From: Formicarius rufipectus
Taxonomy: Eukaryota > Chordata > Aves > Passeriformes > Formicariidae
DNA length: 64,000 nucleotides
Assembly (NCBI GenBank): GCA_013399695.1
Contig: VXAU01000186.1
Span: 1,534,182-1,598,181 of the forward strand
Direction: 5' to 3'
Below are positions 12,233 to 26,340 of this stretch, one piece after another (within the stretch, counting starts at the first letter, position 1; each line of letters starts with the position of its first letter). The notes below the pieces were generated by a model, which was not told the DNA's origin, did no database searches, and saw only the letters and a program-made list of their open reading frames with translations. A program made the position numbers and the translations under genes.

Positions 12233-15218
12233 CGTCTGTTTGAAGTTCATGCATTTTTCATTTAATTTTTAGTGGATGGTTTTGTAATAGAAACAATGTA
12301 TTTTTTTAATTTGTTACATAACTAATTCTCCTTTTTTGAAGTGATGGAGTATCAGCCACTTCAGTAAATTAGAAAAACCGCCTTTTAAGCTTTTTTTTGA
12401 TAGCCTTTCATCCTTAATTACTTTAAATACTAATTGAGTTACAAATTCAGTTGCACAATTGATGCGTACAAAATTATCAGTTGAGTAAGTCATTAAAAAA
12501 TTAGCATTGCTTATTCTTTTAGTGGTTTAGCTTTGAGCCAAAGTTCTACCTTAATTCTGCATAAACCCACAGTCATTTTCTGTCATATCAGGTCTCAGAA
12601 AAAGTATCATTTTTTTACAATAAGGAGTGGGTGCCGTCCATTGGACTCCTGAGGGGCTGCTGTGATGAGACATCACACAGTTGTGATTATACTTCTGTTT
12701 ATTAGTTTAGTGATTATGAACTAATATTAAGTTTATTAGTGATTAGACTTCTGGCTGTCTGGTGTAAATAACTTGGAAGTCACAGTGTGACACTTTCCCA
12801 TCAGCTTTGCAAGAGCTTTCCCCCCGTTTGTCACACAGGAGCTCATTTGCAGAGCACACTGTGCAGGTATATCTATCTCCTTCTAGTGGTGCTGTTTTCT
12901 GTGTCTGTCACAGTTTGTGTTGCCTTTAGGAATATTGTGCAGGAGCTCCTTGGAAAATAATTGCCTCTTGTGACTGACCTGAGATGGATTAATGGCCTTG
13001 AGATGGCCCTCACTTCCATGACAGAGCAAGTTGAAGGTTTAAAAATTCCCTGTAAAATTAATTCATAGGAAATGTCATGGAATTCCATAGAAGTTTCAGT
13101 TTAAGATGAAGGATTTGTGCAGGACATTGCATGGGCAAATGCTTGGTATTAGATATTGCCAATATTGCTTTTCTAACTTTAGTGGCTACCAAAGCACATC
13201 CTCTTTTAGATATGCACTCAGATTTCAATAGATATTTTCTCTCTGATATTATACTGTTTCTGATAGAATTGGAGCTGTCTTTCAATTTCTAGATTAATCA
13301 TTGCAGTCTTGAATCAGTGCCTGAAGAGCAGTTTCAGTAGCTGAATTTGCTTACAAAAATCTCTCTTACATCCATCTATGGTTTTCATACAAAATAACCC
13401 TCCATGTGCAAATGGCTAAAAATTAGTATTTTACAGCTTTTGGAAAATGATGTTGGTGATTTTATATCCTTCAGGCCTGTACCTGGGTTATGTTATTAAT
13501 TTCATTCCATCACTGCACCGTTTGAGGCCGAAGCAGGTGATGTGAGGACTCCAGATGTCGGTGGCACCGACAACTCTTGCAGTAGCTGAGCATGGTGTTT
13601 GGCCCCACGGCTCAGGGTTGGGGGTCCTCCAGGGCCACCAGAGGACACCACGTCCTACACAGTGACCTGGCATTGCTCCTGCAGAGTCACAGAGTCCTGC
13701 CCAGTGTCTGAATATCAGAGCTCTGAGGAGGGAACGTGCCTGCAAGAGAGAAGGGAGAGAAATGTGTGGAGGAGTGTTAATTTTCACGTGTAATTTGCCT
13801 GCCTTCTGCAGCAGAAGTCAAGGCAGATCAGGTTCAAATGCAAAGTTGCAGAGTTTGACATTGGGGAAAATGCAAAAACAAAGTGGAATTTCAGATGAAT
13901 GAGGATTTTATGAAGTCAGATAATTGAGTATTATTACTTATATATTCATCAAGTAGCAATGGAATTTGAAAATATCTAACAATTATAAACCAATATAGAG
14001 AATGTATTAATAATGTATTAAATCTAATTATTGTGTTTTTAGTGTATTTTTGCCTTTCATTAGTTTGCCTTCAATAGGGACAATTTATGTATAGAGTTCA
14101 CGTTCATGATCCTTCAACAAATTCCATATATAGGATTAGAAACTAGCTTTAATGCTTGAGAAAACTTAAATTCAATGTACAGAAAACCAATTAGTTGAAA
14201 ATTAAGTGAGAAGAGGAAAGAATCCTTCTTTGGACAAGTCACCTTTTTTCCATTACAGAGAAGAGTGTGTATTTGCCTTTCAGGTTGGTAACCTCATTTT
14301 CAGTATATTAGTTTAACATTTGAATTTAGTAACTTAGAACCAACATAAAGCAATGAGGAAAATAATTTGATTTATAAATGTTGCTTTGAAGCAAGTTAGA
14401 GCGGGTATTTACCAAAGGGAAATGCAACAGTAATGCTTGCAAGACTCCATGTATTAATTTTCATATACTAGTCCCCAAGCTGTACATCTTCTACTAAAGA
14501 TATTTCAATGCTGGTAGCAAAGAGTTGTCAAAATCTTTATAAGTAATCCTGGCAAGAACAAATGTTCTCACTTAAGTTTATTGATGCTTTGTTTGAGTAA
14601 AACCAGGAAATGTATTTGTTCTCTTGTGCTGCATGTATAAGAGAAACGTCATATGCTCATCATATATTCTGTACTTCTTTTTTCAACTGCAGATCATTTT
14701 ATTTAAAACAAATTCCAACTGTATTTTTTAACACTTGAACTGTTCAGGTGTTGTAATTTTAAAGCATGCTCCCCATATATCAGCCTGGGTTGTCATTTGC
14801 TCAGGATTTTATAGGTAGCTGTATATACCAAGATTTGTAATTTCAAACTGTGGTCTTTCTTGCATGAACCAGATTTGTGCCTTTTAGCAAGCCTGCAGGG
14901 GCTCTGGCTCTTTTGAACTCATCCTTCCATTATCACAGTTGAAGTTTTTGTGACTCCTTCCTTCCTGCCAGGAATGCCCAAAGGGGCCGCACGTTCCAGG
15001 TCTGGAGTGTGCCCAGTTACATGAAGCTCATGAGGAGAAGCTTCACACAAACAGAACATCGATTGCAATGGTCTCCCTCTATGTTCTTGCATAGAGATAC
15101 AGCTTCATTTCTTTCATTTATGATAAGCCCTTACATTTAGCTTTGTCAGTGCTGTGTTGGTGTCTCACTTTTAGAGTAATGGTTCAGTGGCAATACTTAC
15201 TTACTGGACTTATTCTAC

Positions 15219-15236
15219 TTTTTTTTTTTTTTTTTT
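15219..15236. repeat. Poly-T run (T18)
   Basis: Eighteen consecutive T within the intron. It could be the complement of an A-tail, but no SINE or processed pseudogene is recognisable beside it. Confidence 0.85.
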
Positions 15237-16247
15237 AAATATTGTAGCACCTTACTATCTCAGTTGCTACTTCTGCACTAGGCTGGAGTAACCAAGGAAA
15301 AATCTAGTTAAGAATCCTCCTGCAAGAGGATTGCTCCAAGAGAGGGCACATCAAAATAGAAATGGTTCTGTAATTGCACTGTAGACTAGAATTCAGTGAT
15401 TGTGTGAGTGAGTAGAAATTAAATCAGGTAACTTTGCACCAAGTGCTGACTCAGCTGCACAATATCCTTGGCTTTCCTTTAAAACACTGGATACCCCATA
15501 TGGAAAGAATACACAGCACTTTTCTGAGATCAGGAGAGTGACTTTGTTGTGACTCCTCAGCTGCATTGGAGGAACAACACAGAAATCTAAAATAAGTTCT
15601 CTGTCCAGGAGAAAATGTTGAGAACAACATAATTCATCGGTTTTTTGTCCATGCAGCTGAAATCTGTGAGCTGTATCTGTAGTCATAGCTTGTTTCATGC
15701 CTAAATATTGGTTCAGTAAAATAAATGTGTCCCTCTCACCTGTCAGTGACTAAGCTAAATTGTAGATTTTGTTTATATACTTAAATAATAAGTCCTTTAA
15801 TTTGTATTTAAAGTACAAATATTAAGTACATATATTTAAAAATATATCTATTTGTTTATATATATTCACATGTGTGTGCATATGCAACATCAGACAGCAT
15901 TTAGGATAAATCTGAAATTGGCTTCTGGAATGTATCTTGTTATTCTGCAAGTTTTACTCCCCAGCAGCTCTGCCTTTCTCCCATTTGTGGCAGTGAAATC
16001 CTGCCTTTGCAGGATGGGTTCCATGGCTTCTGATCCCCTCAGCATAGCTGCATTTTTGGTCTATTTGCCTGTTGCTGAAGGCAGTGAACAGTTTAAGACA
16101 GTCTGCAGGATAACTATTTTAGGATTAAAAGGTGTAGAAGGTAAAGATTTTTTTTTTCTTTTATGGCAAAGAAAAGAATATAGTATAGCCTTGTGCTTAT
16201 AATGTTTATTATATTTTAGAATTTTGTTGTGTAAAGAATGGTCTGAC

Positions 16248-16271
16248 TGTGTGTACACACACATATGTGTG
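16248..16271. repeat. Alternating TG/CA palindromic segment
   Basis: Twenty-four bases alternate strictly between purine and pyrimidine. They contain two overlapping perfect palindromes, TGTGTGTACACACA and CACACATATGTGTG. Such sequences favour Z-DNA or cruciform structures. Confidence 0.75.
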
Positions 16272-19200
16272 AAGTAGTTTGGAGCCATTCAAATTAGAGT
16301 TTGAAAGGTAGTGGTTTTTGCTCTTAAGGGTTTCATATTGATGCGTAATCCTTGTCCTGTATTTCCTTACTGTAAAAAGTTGATCTACCATTTTCAGGGA
16401 GCAGGTCCTGTCTGTTCAGAGATGAGCACCCTCTTAAAGCTGCTTTTTTTGACCGGATGATGGAGGAACTGAAGTCCCTTTGGAAAGGAATAAAAGGAGA
16501 AGAAACATGAGAGGAACAAGGTTTTTTAAGGAACACACACACCCCTCCCATGTAAAATATGTATTTTAAAATAGGAAGTATAACAATTCCTGTTGAACTA
16601 GTGCATAGACAACAACAGAGAAATATGGAATGCTTGGAAGAGGATGATTCAGAAAAGATCTTAGGGAAGGAAGTAATTTCATTTTAGTTATGGGTGTGTT
16701 TGTGTCCCGATTCAGAAAAGCACTTCAGGACATCCTAAAATTTCAGTATGTGTTTGACTTGCATTGCAATTGGAAGCACAGATATATGTGCTTTTGTACT
16801 TTAGGGGCTTTAGTAGCTCATAGAAACTGTCTTTCATCAGATTGGTTTGTCAAAGTCACTGTCAGAGGGAGCTGTGACGAAAGTGAAACTTCCAGCTAAT
16901 GCACTTGGGCCAGTGGGCTAAATAGTGTTTCTTGTGCTAAGCTTTGATATCCGATGGCTTCAAGTAGAAATGGTAGCAAATTATGACTCTCTGATGTTTC
17001 AGAATTAGAATACACTTATTAAAGGAGAAAAGCCTTGGAAATATAAATCCTTCAGTTATGTATTAAAAATTTGACGTTAGAGATTGCATTCATTAATGCT
17101 TTCTTAATTTTTGGGTGATGTAATATAGAAGCTTAAATTCTATATTATTCTTGATTTTTCAAAGTGAGAAGATTTTTAATTTTCAACCCTCTTAGTGGAC
17201 TTAGCTAGTGTACTGAGTTATTTTCATGCACTCTTTTGCCTTGTGGGCTTTAGGAGAAACTGTAGCTAATATAAATTTGACAGATAGGATTGTGCTATAA
17301 TATGAGTAAAAAAAGGAAAGGAAGGGATCCATTTGTATTGTGTTCAAATCAGGAAGGGAACTCAGGTTAATCTTATCTGTATAGCTGTATGTGGTATTTC
17401 TGTAACACTGTTTCTATGGCACAAAAAAGACTTTCCCCCAATTTTCACCATGTTGCTTCCTAGTTGGAAAGTTCAATTCTCAAGGAAGTATGAGCTCTAA
17501 ATAGCTTTTGGGATTGAATGAATACCATCCAGTTTTCAAACATGTAACTTAATTGAAGTACCATACAAACAGAAAAAAAATAATTCCACAGTTTGCCTAA
17601 TCATTAAGTTTAGTAGTCAGAGCACAGCTCTTTCCTGATGCTGTCACCTGCACTCTAAGGGGGAATACAGAGTATTTCAGATTTTGAATCCAGATCCTGG
17701 GGTTTTCTACTGCATAAGACTGCAGTTGATATTTTATGTATACAGCACTTAGAAAAGAGCATTCAGTTCTTCATTTCCATTTTTTTGTCATATCACTATC
17801 TAAGAGTAGAGAAATAAGTCACCAGGAAATGATTGGCTTTTATATGACAAATACTTTATAGCAAACCCTTCTCATTCTGTGCTATGAAATGTCTGGGTTA
17901 CCTGAAGCTCAGCACAAAGGTTAAATCCAGCACAGTGAGCAGTAGAATATTTCATTTTCAGTGGTTTAATTTAAAAGGCAAGCAGTTCACCAACTCATAC
18001 TTCTCCATCTCTTTCAGAATGTCTCACTGAATTAATGTGTTCATTTGGTGCTCAGTTGCACCATTTCAAGGAAATACCAACTTGAGTCTTTTTCTTTTCA
18101 GTTTCCAAAAATTTGCTGCTAATTTCTGGTGGAGTTTAGGTGGAAGGAATACAGACTATTTAGAGTCTACAAAACAAAGCTTTGCCTGTCAAGACGTGGT
18201 TTTATTCTTGCTGTCTTGTAATGCTATAATGGAGGGAAGCAATTTATCCTAACAAATTATTGAAAATAGAGCCCATAGAAACAGTTCAGATGGTGTTGCT
18301 TTACATCATGACATTATGTGGAAAAAAAAGCAAGTCATTTACATGCTGCTTGGACAACTGCTAGATAAAAATATGGCAGTTTTATAACAACTCATGCGTC
18401 ATTTAGATATTCTAGTAGCCTCCTGGTAGAAAATGAAAATACAAAAATAATATTCTAAATTTATTTCTTATTGTGATGGTGTTGCTAAATTGCCAAGTTA
18501 CTTGGATTAATAAACTTCCTTTCAGAGAGATCTTAGCAGGGACACCTGGTTGCAGAAATAAAAGTAAACCCTTCTTTTTCTGAATTGGAAATTTTGCCCA
18601 CGTTTTTCTCTTTCTCTACCTATCAACATACTTTTACAGCCCTCCCTAAAATATACTGTTTTATAAATATTGGCAGTTTTTCATCCTTCTTGCTCTACAG
18701 CTTTTTGGACAATTGCTGGTACTAAAGTTAATTTTTTAAAAAGAAAACTAAATATTGAATACTTCAGAGAGTGTGAAATGCTGGAGGCACTTCCTGCATG
18801 AAAAATCTGGTTTTCTTTATGTAAAATATCTTTGCATGAAGGAACAATAAATAAGGGGCATTAAATATCAATATTGCTCCTTCATTCAATTTTTATTTTA
18901 GAAAACAGAATCATCCTATTGAAGTGATCTAAATAAAATTTCTGCTAAAAGACAATGTAGTTTTTGCATGAGAATAAAGTTTTTACTTTATTATTAGTTT
19001 TTTTTAAAGGGGAAGCATCACTGTAAGCTTACTCTATGTGTAAGCTTGTACACTGTAAGCACTGCATGTACCACGTTTCCAAAGGGTTTTGAGGGGGGTT
19101 TCTAGTTGTTTTAAAGTTAGAATCTGTCTTTATTGGTCTTCAGGGCATTTTTAAAGCTGATTAAAGAAAGAAATTAGGAAAGCAAACTGCAGTGCTGGGT

Positions 19201-22200
19201 GGAAGCACTGAACTGAGACACATTTTAACTAATATTGCTGATGGTTATTACTGTAATACAGGCTAGTGGAAAAATGGATCTCAATTCCATGAACTGTTGT
19301 GTTGTAGTCTGCAGAATTTCCAGAATAAAGTGAAAGAGTAGGCTGATAATACTTGGTCTGAGGAGAGAACAGAAACAGGATTTCCCTGTTCAGTGGCTGA
19401 GCAAAAGATGAGCCCTGGGGGTGTCTCACTGCAGTTCCTTATTGATGCCTTTTAATGAGCGGTTGATTCCTGACCAGTTGACAAATCAACACATGTAGGT
19501 CTTTAAAGAGCAAGAGGTTTAGGTGACACCGGGTTGGGTTGGCATGGCATCACCATCTGACCATGCCATTAAGCACAACATTGGAAAGAGATCAGTTTCA
19601 GGTTTCTTCTCAAGCATGCTTTTTTCTGTTGGGATATGTATTCATTTTTAACACATTTTCTCGAGGAGGGTTTTGAGGAAGTTTAGTCTTTTGGATGGGA
19701 GATCAATTGCTACCTTGGAAATGCCAGGTGTCATAAGAAACCTGCTTGGTTCCAGGATCCTGTAAATGCTGGGCCAATTTAGAGAGGTCCAGGACATGGT
19801 GGGACAGAGATCTATTACACAGGGTGGAGTTTACCAGAAGGGGATGGTCTGTTGTGTGAGCAGCTTTATGTGGTACTGCAGGAGATGCCTCAAGTCTTGA
19901 AAGATTAGAAATGTTGTTGAAAATGTTGCAGTTTTCCACAGAAATTTGTGTGAGACTGAGGGCATTGCAAGGCTGGAGCTCACCATTAACATTCTGCTAC
20001 TGGATGGGTTTGCAGCAATTCCTTTGTCAAATTACTTTACCTAAAAGCATTATTTGCTTCTCTTGTGCCATTGAAATGAACCCAGAGTTGGAGATAGAAA
20101 TGCCTCAGCTATTTTAGTGGAGTAATAATTGCAATTATGTAGTAAATCTCTGTTTAAAGAAAAATAGATTTCTTTTCAAGAGTGACACTTCCTTGATTTC
20201 TTCTTTGTATCTCATCCTCTTAAATTCCTCTTTGTTCTACTGAACAGTAAATAACCAAAAAGATCTCATTCTGGAATGGGGAAAATGACATTTTCCTGTG
20301 TTGTGTGCCCTTGTGATGTTGTAGAACACCAGCCTGGTTCTGCCATGCAGAACCTGTCAATACAAGTGAGATGGAAATTTTAAGCTAATCTAGTTTTAGT
20401 AATTTTGAGATTATTTTTGTTTAATATTTAATATTGGAAACACCACCTTTCCTACAAGTTTCATGGTGCAATAGTTACTGAAGGACAAGACCTATTTTAC
20501 AGTGACTTTTGCAAAGGTGTCAATTAGCCTGTACAAATTAATGCTTGCTATATAACTATGTTTTAATCACAAAGTAGTTAGAATGACTCAGCATTTGAAT
20601 ATTTAATTAGCTCCCATTTCAGCTTCTGATTTCCAGCTTCATTTGGAGGTTTGTGATTTGGTGCCTCATAAATAGATGAAAACAGATGTGATAATTTTGC
20701 AAAACTGGCTGACCAAGATGGTGAGAAATATTAGGCTATATTAGAATAACCTGAATTTATTTCTGCATTTGCAGGTTCAGTTTTGAGTAGCACTGTTGTC
20801 AGCTTTATTTAGGGTGGGTACCAGAGGCTGATTAATGAAAGTCCTGAAGCCACATTCCCTGTTCTTTTAATTGAGTTGGATCGAGCCTTTCGCTGTTTTG
20901 TGGTTTGGTTCGGTTTCAGAGATTGGTTACATGGTAAGTTGTGGTTAGAACATCACTAGCAGCATGTTTTGTGTTGATTGCAACAGCACCAAAACCAGAA
21001 TCTAAAAGTGCTCTATCTGTCCCTAACTCATGGCAGGTAACCATGGCAATCAGAGCATTCCCAGCAGCTCTGGAAAAGAGTTGAAACATCTTAAGTGAGC
21101 CGTGCCATTAATAATGAAGAGTATCAGTGTTTTGCCATCTGTTACATACTAACAGTGTGCAGAAACGACCAGCAATTGTGTGAAACAATTTCAACTGCAA
21201 GTTGGAATGAACTTGGCTTGGAATGAAAAACTCCGAAGCAGTATAACATAAAATATGGTGCATCAAGACTCTGCTTCTTAGTTTTATGGCTTAAGATTGC
21301 CTTCTAATATCAGTTGAGAGTCTTTAAGATGTCCATTATCTATGTTGCAATTTCTAGAGATTTGTAATTCAGTTTTAGCATTTAGCTGGGGGAAGAAAAA
21401 ACTTGGAAAATTGTCAGTAAAAAAGAGTTTCATAAAATATTTTGGACAGCATGAATTTCATATTAAAACTATTTCCCCAGATGTGTTTTGATGCATCTGT
21501 AATCTGAAGCAGTTTTGCCTGTGAACTGAAATTTTGTGGGCTCTTAATCAAAAGTGTGTGCTCTTGATCTGTAGGCTGGGAAATAACTTTCACAGTAGTT
21601 AGTGCAGAGACTTTAGTAGAAGCTTTCTTCTTCAGAAAATATACCTAAAAATTGAAGGTGAATACTGGTGTGTGAAGTCTCAGTTTGTGTACGGTGTAAG
21701 TTTACTCTGTGTAAATTGGTAGTGTGGCCAAGATGCCCTCCAGGTGTATATCAGAATTTGGGCATATTTTCCTACAAAAAAGTCCATCTCTATGTAATAC
21801 TTTTTCTTTTAACAGGGAAATGGATTCTTAGTCAATTAGGAAGGTCAGATATTACTTGCAAATAAAAAGAGGCATTTATGAGGCAAAGAAAAGATCATCA
21901 CACTGTTTCAGATCCCAACTGGTCAAATGACTGGCTTGATGATTCAAGACAAGTTCTTCTCAGGGACAAGAGCTGCTATTTATTCACCTTACCCATTTCA
22001 TTTCTTGTGTTTTTTTGTACCTGGATTTCAGAATTTGTATTGATACCCCTCTGTATTTCTGAGACCAGGTCTCCTTTTCTCAACCATGTGAGCAGGATCT
22101 CTCTTCAGTGAACCCTTGCGTGTTTAAGTTCTGTTGCTTTATCTTTCTGTTTGTGATTGTTTTCCTAAAAATGAAACCATATAGTCTAGCCCTTAATAAT

Positions 22201-25200
22201 GTGAATAGGTAAACTATTTTTGCAAAAGTATATCTATTTGTAATTTTAACAAAATTATTTTTTCCTCAAAGTACATTTCATATCAAGTATACATAAATGT
22301 GTATATTAAATCCTGGGGGAAGATTTTTTTCTGTCTTTGTTGCTTTCTGTGTGAGTATTTCTTCTGTTGACAGATAGAACCTCATACAATCCCCAAAGAC
22401 ATGGACTAAAAGTATGGGGATATCACTGAGACAAATAGAAACCAAGATATTGCCCTTTACTTTTTGCTTTTAAATAAAAATAGGAGCTTGTTTATGAGTT
22501 GGAATATAAAATACTAACTAGATTTTCTGTAGATAATTGGGCCCAATGAAAAGAGGGCAACAGTTACCTTTTCATTATTTGAGACTGAAAACACTGGCCA
22601 GGCTTTGAGCCAGTTGTGTTTTTCTGTTACCAATTGTTCTGTTTACTTTATTGTGGCAAAACCTCTTCATTACTGCAACAGCTTGGCAGTAACCACTGTG
22701 TGCTCAAATCACTGCTCCGAGTACCCAACCTGCTGTTCAGACTGCACGGTTCATGATGAAGTGCAGACCTGCAGCTGAATCACTTTGACCTTGGTTTGTG
22801 TTACTTCTTGTGAGGACAATGGGCATTGGTACAGAATTTCATGGAACATTGCTTGGGGTTTGCTTCAGAGATCAAATTTATGTCAGGCTAACAGAACATT
22901 TTAAACTGTTTTCAGGCTGAGTTTAATTTCTGAGATGTTCTGCCTTTTGCTTGAATAAATGGCAGAAAAATAGCTGAATTAGAAGCACTAATTTGATCAG
23001 CTGTAAGCAGCAAAAAGTGCAATTCCTGAGTGTGTTCTGGCAGTCTTAATTAGAAAACTCCTTTGTGCTGTTATTACATGTAATCAAGGAGATTCTTTAC
23101 AATAAGGGAGAGAGAGTACCTACATTCAGCATTTTGTTCCTCTGTAACAGAGGAAAGCCTGTGAAAGATATTTTTATTTAGATACATCTTTTGTTTAAAT
23201 GTGCAGCACCGAAGTCATACTAAAGGGCTGCAGGTTCTGCTTAAGAGCAAATTTTAACATAGTTGAAACTATTTCACTGCAAATATTGTTGTTGAGGATT
23301 TGTGACCTAGCAAACTTAAGAACTGACTAAGTTCTGATAAATGTAATACTTTAAAAGTGGAGATTTTCTTGTGGGCTTGAAAACAGAATTGACAGAAGTG
23401 ATGAAAGTGGGATCAAGGAAGTGCAGTGAAGGTGAGACCATTCTTTGGAATGGTCCAAAGCTGAGGCTGGGTCTGCCCTGAGAACTGGCTTGTGGAGCAA
23501 GGACTGCGTAATACGACAATATTATTTGTATATAGGACATTATAATGTATAGAGAGCCGTATATACAGGACCTGGGGAAAGAATTACGGCATAATTGAAA
23601 CGGGCTCATGTGCCAAACATCAGCACTGCTCATGTGGTTAAAGCTTTGAGAACCAAAGCTGCTGACAAACTTTTTCTTCCAGGACATCTCCTTTCTTGTC
23701 TTCTGCCTCACACAGCTGGTGGTAGCCAATTAGTGTCCCTACCAAAGGGGAGCTGTGGTAATTGAAATCCTTTGAGAGAAATGGCAATACAAGGCTGTTC
23801 CTTGAGCCTACTCAGAGTCCAAGAGTAACAAAAATCTTAGTGAAAAGCACATAACACATAGGATGTTTTTATTTTCACTCACATTTTGATTATTAAACTT
23901 CTTAATGCAAAACTGGAACATTGAAACAGGACTGGCCATCTGTTTAAGTTTATAGGTAGAGAACAAAAATAAAATGAATCTGTATATATTTTGGAATGTT
24001 GTGAACTTAAACAACATAAGGACTGCCCAAGTTTTTGAAGCCTTTGAGCATGTATGTCTTCAGCAATTTCTTACATCTTCTATTATATCCCTACTATTAT
24101 GTCTAATTTCGTATTCTTAAAAATATTCCTGTTCCTGGCAACTTGTAATGAGAGAGAACAGAACAAAATGTCAGTGAAGGCTCTAGGAACTCTTCAGCAG
24201 CCCTCCTGAATTCCAAGGAGCAGCCCTGCTTGATGATGTCAGTGTGTTCTATCTAAGGAAGCAATAATCTCCAGATTTGCATCCCATCCATGGCAGCATG
24301 GTCTGAACCTTTTCCATACAATGAATTTACTCAGTGTTGTCAAATGTATTTATGGTGTTTCGGTGGTGGGTTATCTTTTTTTATTTTTATTTTTTTTTTC
24401 AAGAAACAAGGATTTGTTTCAATGTCTTTTCTTACACAGATAAATAATTGAGGTTGGATAGTCATCTTGCAGATAATAGTCTACTTTGGGGGCTGTAATT
24501 GTCTAATAATAGGTTTGGCTTCACACCTAAAGAACATACTGTGACATTTAACCAGGTGATCAGAGCCTGCATTCCTGAGATAGAGCATAAACCATCCAGC
24601 ACCTGATGGCTGTAAACCTGTTACAGTTGTACAAGTTACTGTGAAATGTGTCACCCTTAGCATATAGTTCACTGTTGTGGTGCCTCACAGGGAAAAAGTT
24701 TAAACTAGATTTAAGTTACAGGCTGCATGGCATTTTGCTGGTGATTAGACTTTTTAGTCCCTCAGCAGAATGTGGAGTTGATAGAATTATTCTATTTATT
24801 GGGGCCAATGTAGTATAAAATCCTGGGATCTAAAATGGTATAGAAACTTCAGTAAAACATTTTAATGAGAGTTGTGATTGTAATACTTGAAAAAGCAATC
24901 TAAAACCTCCACAAAATATGAATTTATTGACAGTTATAAAAATACTGGAGAAATCCTCATCCATTCTGGACCATTTGTGCACCCAACAACTGAAATGTAT
25001 GAACTGTGAGAAAATTCCAGGAGGAAGCAGGCATTTCCTCCTGCACACACTGGTGATTCTGGATCTCAGAAAGGGGCACCAGTAGTTTACCATTGCCCCT
25101 GCTGCTGTTCTGCACTGCCTCCCTAAGGCTGCCGTGGTTTGTGGTCCAGAGCAGGCAGGTTCTGCCCAGGGGAGGACTCAGCATCCTGGTCAGGGGTGTT

Positions 25201-25417
25201 TCTGTGGGTCACATTGTTGTCGGGGCTCAGGGTTTCCCTTGTTCTCCAAGGCCAGAGTCAAGGGGCTTTTGCATCTTGCCAACGTGTTTATATAGACATA
25301 ATAAACAGAGATCATCAAGAGATCAATTTTTTTATATTTATTGGGACTGTTCAGCTACATTAAGGAATTGAAAAACACATTCTTTGTGCCATTTATATTT
25401 TTCGCCTCTATTTTTAG

Positions 25418-25557
25418 GATGCAAAGTTTGTAGAAGAGCGACGCAAGCAGCTACAAAATTACCTAAGGAACGTAATGAACAAAGTTATTCAAACTGTGCC
25501 AGAATTCACAGCCAACCCCAAAAAAGAGACACTTATTCAGCTGATGCCCTTTTTTGT
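25418..25557 (+). CDS. SNX29: SNX29 exon, C-terminal half of the PX domain
   Basis: This 140-nt exon follows a T-rich tract ending TTTTTAG at 25417 and ends at a perfect GTAAGT donor (25558-25563). It starts in phase 0, continuing from AAG of the previous exon, and ends in phase 2, so the last valine codon is split (GT|A). The peptide starts DAKFVEERRKQLQNYL, the PX helix in which the second conserved arginine pair (residues 55-56 of the visible fragment) completes the lipid pocket. It ends KKETLIQLMPFF, the closing helix of the domain. Both halves together give a PX core of normal length lacking only its upstream strand. The lipid-binding residues look intact, so the domain is probably functional. 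Confidence 0.95.
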
Positions 25558-26313
25558 GTAAGTATCTGTCAAGTACTCAAGAAAATACTAAGCTTTCATC
25601 ACTAATAATTTAAAATATAATGCCAACATCCCCAAAATCTTTAAAACAGTGAGTTTTTTTAAATAGAAGGCTTCTGTTCTAATTGTAAGTGCTTTTCTTA
25701 TGTTTAAAGGAATATATGATAGAAGAAGTATTTTTTGGTTTATTTAGATGGTGACTTTGAATACAAATTACTGTGTAAAGCTTTCAGAAATATCTGACTT
25801 CAAAACCTGAATCCATCCACACCCTTCAAAGATTACGTGTTTTCAAGTTTCTTTTCTTTGGTCTTTTTTTTTTAGTTTTGTTTTGCTTTTGCTTGTGTCA
25901 GGTTTGTCTTGTTTATAAATTTATTTTGGAGGATGAGAGTAGAGCACTATTAAGGTACTTACTAACCAAATTGAAAATTCAAGCTGTTGAACTCTTCCCA
26001 GCCGAGTTTTGCAATCTGCTGACTCATGTTCTGATCTCATTAAAGTTGCCTATGTCCAGATATGGTTTTACACGGTCATTTGTTACGACTCTCCAAAGAA
26101 GCTCTTTGATATACAATCATACAAGGGATATAATCTGGTAAAATCTTCCCTTTTTACTTTGAATATCATTCTTTATGCGTTTGTAAATGGTATCTAGAAC
26201 TCATTTTACCGAAGAGTTGTTTTTGAAAGTGGTGTTTACTTGTTAAGATAAATAATATTTTGCTTTAATGATATTTCACTATACACATTAGCTGTTTGTA
26301 AATACATGTATAG

Positions 26314-26340
26314 GAACAGGAGGGATTTTGGCGACAAGCA
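26314..26340. repeat. Dispersed near-duplicate, copy 1
   Basis: The core GAACAGGAGGGATTTTGGCG is followed by ACAAGCA. It closely matches the segment at 28217-28244 in the same orientation, with three substitutions and one indel over 28 columns. Similarity is weak outside the core. Confidence 0.55.

Larger units (their letters stand above)
10808..25417 (+). other. SNX29: SNX29 intron between the two PX exons (14.6 kb)
   Basis: The intron runs from donor GTACTT to an acceptor ending TTTTTAG. No internal exon could be supported. It is AT-rich and largely unique, with long T runs at 12203-12232 and 15219-15236, an alternating purine-pyrimidine segment at 16248-16271, very AT-rich DNA at 15770-15880 and an X-box-like palindrome at 21037-21050. 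A slightly GC-richer patch at 13540-13780 holds open frames on both strands, but I recognise nothing in them. The longest frame (23316-23729, minus, 137 codons) has no domain and no splice support. Confidence 0.85.

Noticed and set aside
23316..23729. Minus-strand open frame of 137 codons in an SNX29 intron
   Set aside because: No family resemblance and no exon-like boundaries; probably chance.
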